From Cocos nucifera (taxonomy: Eukaryota > Streptophyta > Magnoliopsida > Arecales > Arecaceae), in NCBI GenBank assembly GCA_006176705.1, contig QRFJ01000085.1, forward strand, positions 779,315-843,314: a stretch of 64,000 bases of DNA, written 5' to 3'. Every line of letters starts with the position of its first letter. Position 1 is the stretch's first letter. This document shows, in pieces, positions 60,641-64,000 of this stretch. The notes beneath the pieces are model-generated. The model had not been told where the DNA came from. It searched no databases and saw only the letters and a program-made list of their open reading frames with translations. The position numbers and the translations under genes were made by a program.

Positions 60641-62715
60641 CCGGGTTCAGTAGGCAATCCTGGCATGAGTCCATTGAGACCTAGTTTCTGTCCATATATT
60701 AAATAATAATAGAAAAGTCAAGTTTTAAGTTATCTCTCGATAGATTTAATACAATCTACAAGGTACTTAAAAAACTCGACTATGACCCTAAACATCATAA
60801 GTACAGATAATCACGTGGTTTGATAGCGAGACGCTATATTGGACCCTCTCTTTAAGGTACCTATATGTATCTTGTATCGTGCAAATGATCCAGCTACGAA
60901 GACTTAGACAGCATATCCTATCCAATCCAGCGGATAAGGTAGGGCTAGACATAGCCAAGTTCTAGAGTTTGAGTCTCAATAAATCTACCACTCTAAGCAT
61001 ATGTGATTGAGCCATCCAGATACTCAATACTGCTACATACACCTCCATGAAAATGCGCGCCGTAGTGAATTGTATGCAAGAACTTCGATGAGTGTGTATC
61101 TGGAGTTTCCTTAAGATACTAGAACACCCTGCAAGGTGGAAACTGGGAGCGAGAGTATAGACATGATTTAGATGATCGATCATTCTAGCTGTTCGACCCT
61201 CAGGTCAAATAATATAGAAACACAGAGTCTACCACCTGGAGGTCACATCTGGCGAGAAATCAGTGCAAGTTGACTCGATGAATGTGTGAATGATAGAGAA
61301 TCATGAGAGATATATCACTTCTACTAATGACCATCATACTTGTAGGATGGAACTGACAGCCTCAATCCTGGAAGTCCAACAACAATTATCATCAGAATCT
61401 GTAATAACGGTCACACAAGAGATTGAACATATCTCAAAAATTGAACTAATCCAGTTCAATTGATCTAATAAGATTCAATTAGGTTCAAAGAAATCTGCTA
61501 GCACTCGATTGAACTAACATTCTTTTTTAACTATCATAAATAGTTATCCTACCTGAGCCAAAAGAGTTTATGCTTCGATCAAGGCTTCACTTGGTTGATG
61601 GTGCCTGTTCAAGTCAGAAAAGGGTTTTCTTATTTTGTAAGATAATACCTGCCATTTTTGGTACCTACTATTTCTCTCCTTTGACTTTGGTCAAAGTTGA
61701 TCTCTTGATGGTCAAACATTGACCATTGACACTTTGACTTCTTCCATGTGTCATCACCTATTGAAGAGCTGGTGGGGGCTTGTCCTCCATAGAACTAGCA
61801 AGAGGAGGGCCACGCCACCCTTGGCTGTGCCCAACTGGAGGCGCCAGGAGTCCTTTGGATAGGACTCCATCTCCTTTTTGGATTGATTAGACTTCTCTAA
61901 GAACAAGTTTGACTGGTCTTAAGACACCATCTAAGGATAAATCAGGGACTCTATTCCCATCAATAATTTAGATCTATTTCACAAAGGATTTGATTGGTTG
62001 GGAAGAAGAGGAGTTGGATCAGCATAGTCTATAAATAAGACCCTGCGCCCAACTCAAAGAGCAATACAATTCTCCATGCCCCAAGGCTCCTCTCTCCTCC
62101 TCCTCCATGCCAAGACCATCTTCTCCACTCTCTCTCCATGCCCAAAGTATTTGGGATCCAAGTTGTAGCAATCCAATGAGAGAAAAATGAGGAAAGCTAG
62201 AAGGCTGGCTGTGCAAAGGACAACTGTGATCTTCAAAGGTTTTTGAAGATCCTCCAAATAGATTCAAATCTAATTTTTGAGATTGATAGAAAAAAAGAGG
62301 ATCTCTAGATCCAGCCTGAGTGGATACCGATAGAGGCCAGACACTTACGTGGCTAGATCCAGAACCTTCCACTGCTTACAGGATCATCAACGGATAATGG
62401 GATTACCCTACATTAAGATAAATTAAATTTAATTTAATATATTTAAATTTATTTTAATTATTAAAATAATAAAGATAAGGTCTGAAATATCCTAGATCTG
62501 ATCTGGATTAAAATTTTTTTTTTGAAATATATCTCTCGATTTGATCAGATCTAAACGAACCTGATCCAGAAAATTAGGATTTCCCTTCAAGTCCATACAC
62601 TTTTGATCCAGATAACCATCTGCTGTGGATCCCTTTGGATGATTCATATTTTTTACATCAGATTTTAGCATTTGAATATTCCTTTTGGTGGGGTACATTC
62701 ATCGACAAAATACTG
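60641..62715. other. Retrotransposon-like sequence, unresolved
   Basis: A TATAAATA at about 62028-62035 followed by a C-rich 'ctccatgcc' leader looks like an LTR promoter region. A GC-richer 'gggccacgccacccttggctgtgcccaactggaggcg' stretch lies upstream. I cannot place the ends. The 117-codon minus-strand ORF (62372-62019) is read as incidental. Confidence 0.4.
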
Positions 62716-63587
62716 TGTTAGAATTTAACGTCTCGAATTCTATCCACAGCATAGAAGAATCAAATCATCAAGCAGTTGAGCTGGCTCAGATATGGAGTCG
62801 AGTCGGCTCAGGCCAAGATCAAGCCAGCTCAAACCACAATCAAGCTGGCCCTCTTAGGTAGATAGAAAGCAGGAGTTCAGGCAAAACACAGTCGAGCCAG
62901 CTCGACCTCTGATAGAGTCAGCTCGATGGAGACGAACAAAATAGAATGGAATTTTTTATTTAGACTCAAATTGTGATTAATCCAAAGGATCTATGAGAGT
63001 TGCATATGGACCACAGGATCTAGCGACCATGGAGGGCTGCGGTCATGATCTAAAGGTTGAAAAATATTTTAAAACTCCATCAAGATTATGTTTGACTCAT
63101 ATTGGAGAAAGAGCCCTGTTAGCACTCCTGTGAACTACTGAGAAGAGGATTCTCATCCTATTTGAAGGACTGAGGTGCTGTGGAGTAAGTGATGGCATGT
63201 GTAGCATGAGAGGCACGTAGAGAGATTTAGATAGCTATCGAGAGGAGCTTGGTAGAGTGTCAAGTACGTGCAGCCTACGAGAGAGAGAAGTAACAGTTGT
63301 ATAGCATCCGGCATGGAGACTATGAGGGCAGAATATCTTGTAGCTTCTGAGGATCTCCTTAGGATTCTGAGAGAGCTTTTATGAGGGTAGCTTCTAGTTG
63401 ATAGAGATTTATGTATAGTAAGTTGAGAGTAGATATTCTCCTCTTGTACTTATTTTTTTCTTTTATAGTAAAATTTTGCATGCCCCATGGAGGCGAGCCC
63501 TTGGGTTGATCTATATACTTGATTATGTTCTTATTTTATTTTCTTCTTTTTTTTTTACCGTAATATCTCGGTACTAGATTCTTAACA
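62716..63587 (+). mobile_element. Ty1/copia-type LTR
   Basis: This LTR of about 872 bp begins TGTTAGAATTTAACGTCTCG and ends TAGATTCTTAACA, so it has TG...CA ends. It is followed at once by a primer-binding site. The internal region is nearly absent after that site, so this is a truncated 5' end or a rearranged copy. Confidence 0.72.
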
Positions 63588-63590
63588 AAG

Positions 63591-63602
63591 TGGTATCAAA
63601 AT
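63591..63602 (+). mobile_element. Primer-binding site, initiator Met tRNA type
   Basis: TGGTATCAAAAT follows the LTR end after three bases. TGGTATCA is complementary to the 3' end of plant initiator methionine tRNA, the usual primer of Ty1/copia elements; the later bases have decayed. Confidence 0.75.
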
Positions 63603-63674
63603 AGCTGATATCCTAACATACTGGACCTCCAAGTGCAACTTTTTTCGTAAGGTACACGGTGAGATGCATCATAA

Positions 63675-64000
63675 CTATTAAAAATGATGGTGAAATATCT
63701 TCTCCAGATCATATAATATAGTCACCACTCTTGCCTTCATTTTCTTCACATCTTTCTTAAGCAACCTCATTGCACAAATATTTCTTTAAAAGTTGTAAAT
63801 GCGAATAATAGTCATTCTGACATTTTTTGGCAATATGCAGTGAATAGCTATTAGGATCAACTCCTGCATCAATATATGATAATTATGAGCCTTCAATCCT
63901 CTAAGTTTGATATCCTTACTATTCACACACTTTGATATATTACTTGAGTATCCATCTAGAATCTTTTTATTCTCCGACACATGAAAAAATATGGACCATT
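63675..64000 (-). pseudogene. CACTA transposase, DUF4218-like part (cut by window end)
   Basis: The 63980-63786 translation contains L-R-G-L-K-x-H-x-Y-H-I-L-M-Q and the A-I-x-x-I-L-P-K-N-V-R block. In another frame down to about 63680 it continues with a C-x-K-E-I and L-E-K-I-F block. These are the hallmarks of the DUF4218 region in plant CACTA (TNP2-type) transposases. It has the same strand as the 56001-57860 remnant, which suits one element split by retrotransposon insertions. The similarity stops inside the domain near 63675. Confidence 0.8.

Noticed and set aside
1..64000. CRISPR arrays, operons, bacterial regulatory sites, tRNA or rRNA genes
   Set aside because: Spliced genes, microsatellites and plant transposons show eukaryotic nuclear DNA. 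Tandem repeats lack equal unique spacers, and I saw no tRNA-like B-box or rRNA segment.

Overview
This is plant nuclear DNA: AT-rich, full of microsatellites and nested transposable elements, with only two genes I can support. The strong GC bias of the two coding starts and the repeat families (a Tat-type Ty3 retrotransposon whose LTRs carry AGTTCGGC-type repeats, Ty1/copia and LINE remnants, a CACTA transposon) point to a monocot. A palm such as oil palm or date palm is my best guess, by inference only. I found no operon, CRISPR array, tRNA or rRNA, and nothing that looks like a new biological system. The value of the window is two host genes, one with a suspicious frameshift, and a very readable record of nested transposition.

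Layout. 1-6400: AT-rich intergenic DNA with microsatellites, an exact 90-bp tandem duplication and a MITE-like element. 6402-10356: an internally reduced Ty3 element on the minus strand (truncated LTR, gag remnants, no pol, full LTR). 10357-15079: AT-rich DNA with MITE-like elements and the first copy of a ~1.1-kb dispersed repeat. 15080-23340: a decayed but full-length Tat-lineage Ty3 element on the minus strand (LTRs, gag, protease, RT, two RNase H domains, integrase, and a 115-bp tandem array between pol and the 3' LTR). 24041-27014: an intact four-exon 14-3-3 gene on the plus strand. 27015-36230: mostly unassigned DNA with an ~830-bp AT minisatellite and a 53-bp tandem duplication. 36230-37621: a foldback element, a TA microsatellite, and a solo LTR of the same Ty3 family inserted in that microsatellite. 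40463-41264: a VQ-motif gene on the minus strand whose reading frame is broken by what looks like one extra base. 41265-53540: intergenic DNA with MITEs and a second copy of the ~1.1-kb repeat. 53541-64000: a nest in which a LINE was interrupted by a CACTA transposon, itself interrupted by Ty1/copia and other retrotransposon sequence.

The two host genes are not obviously related in function. 14-3-3 proteins bind phosphoserine/threonine clients in the cytosol and nucleus, and VQ proteins are nuclear cofactors of WRKY factors and MAP-kinase substrates. The Ty3 5' LTR ends only about 700 bp upstream of the 14-3-3 TATA box, so it may influence that promoter.
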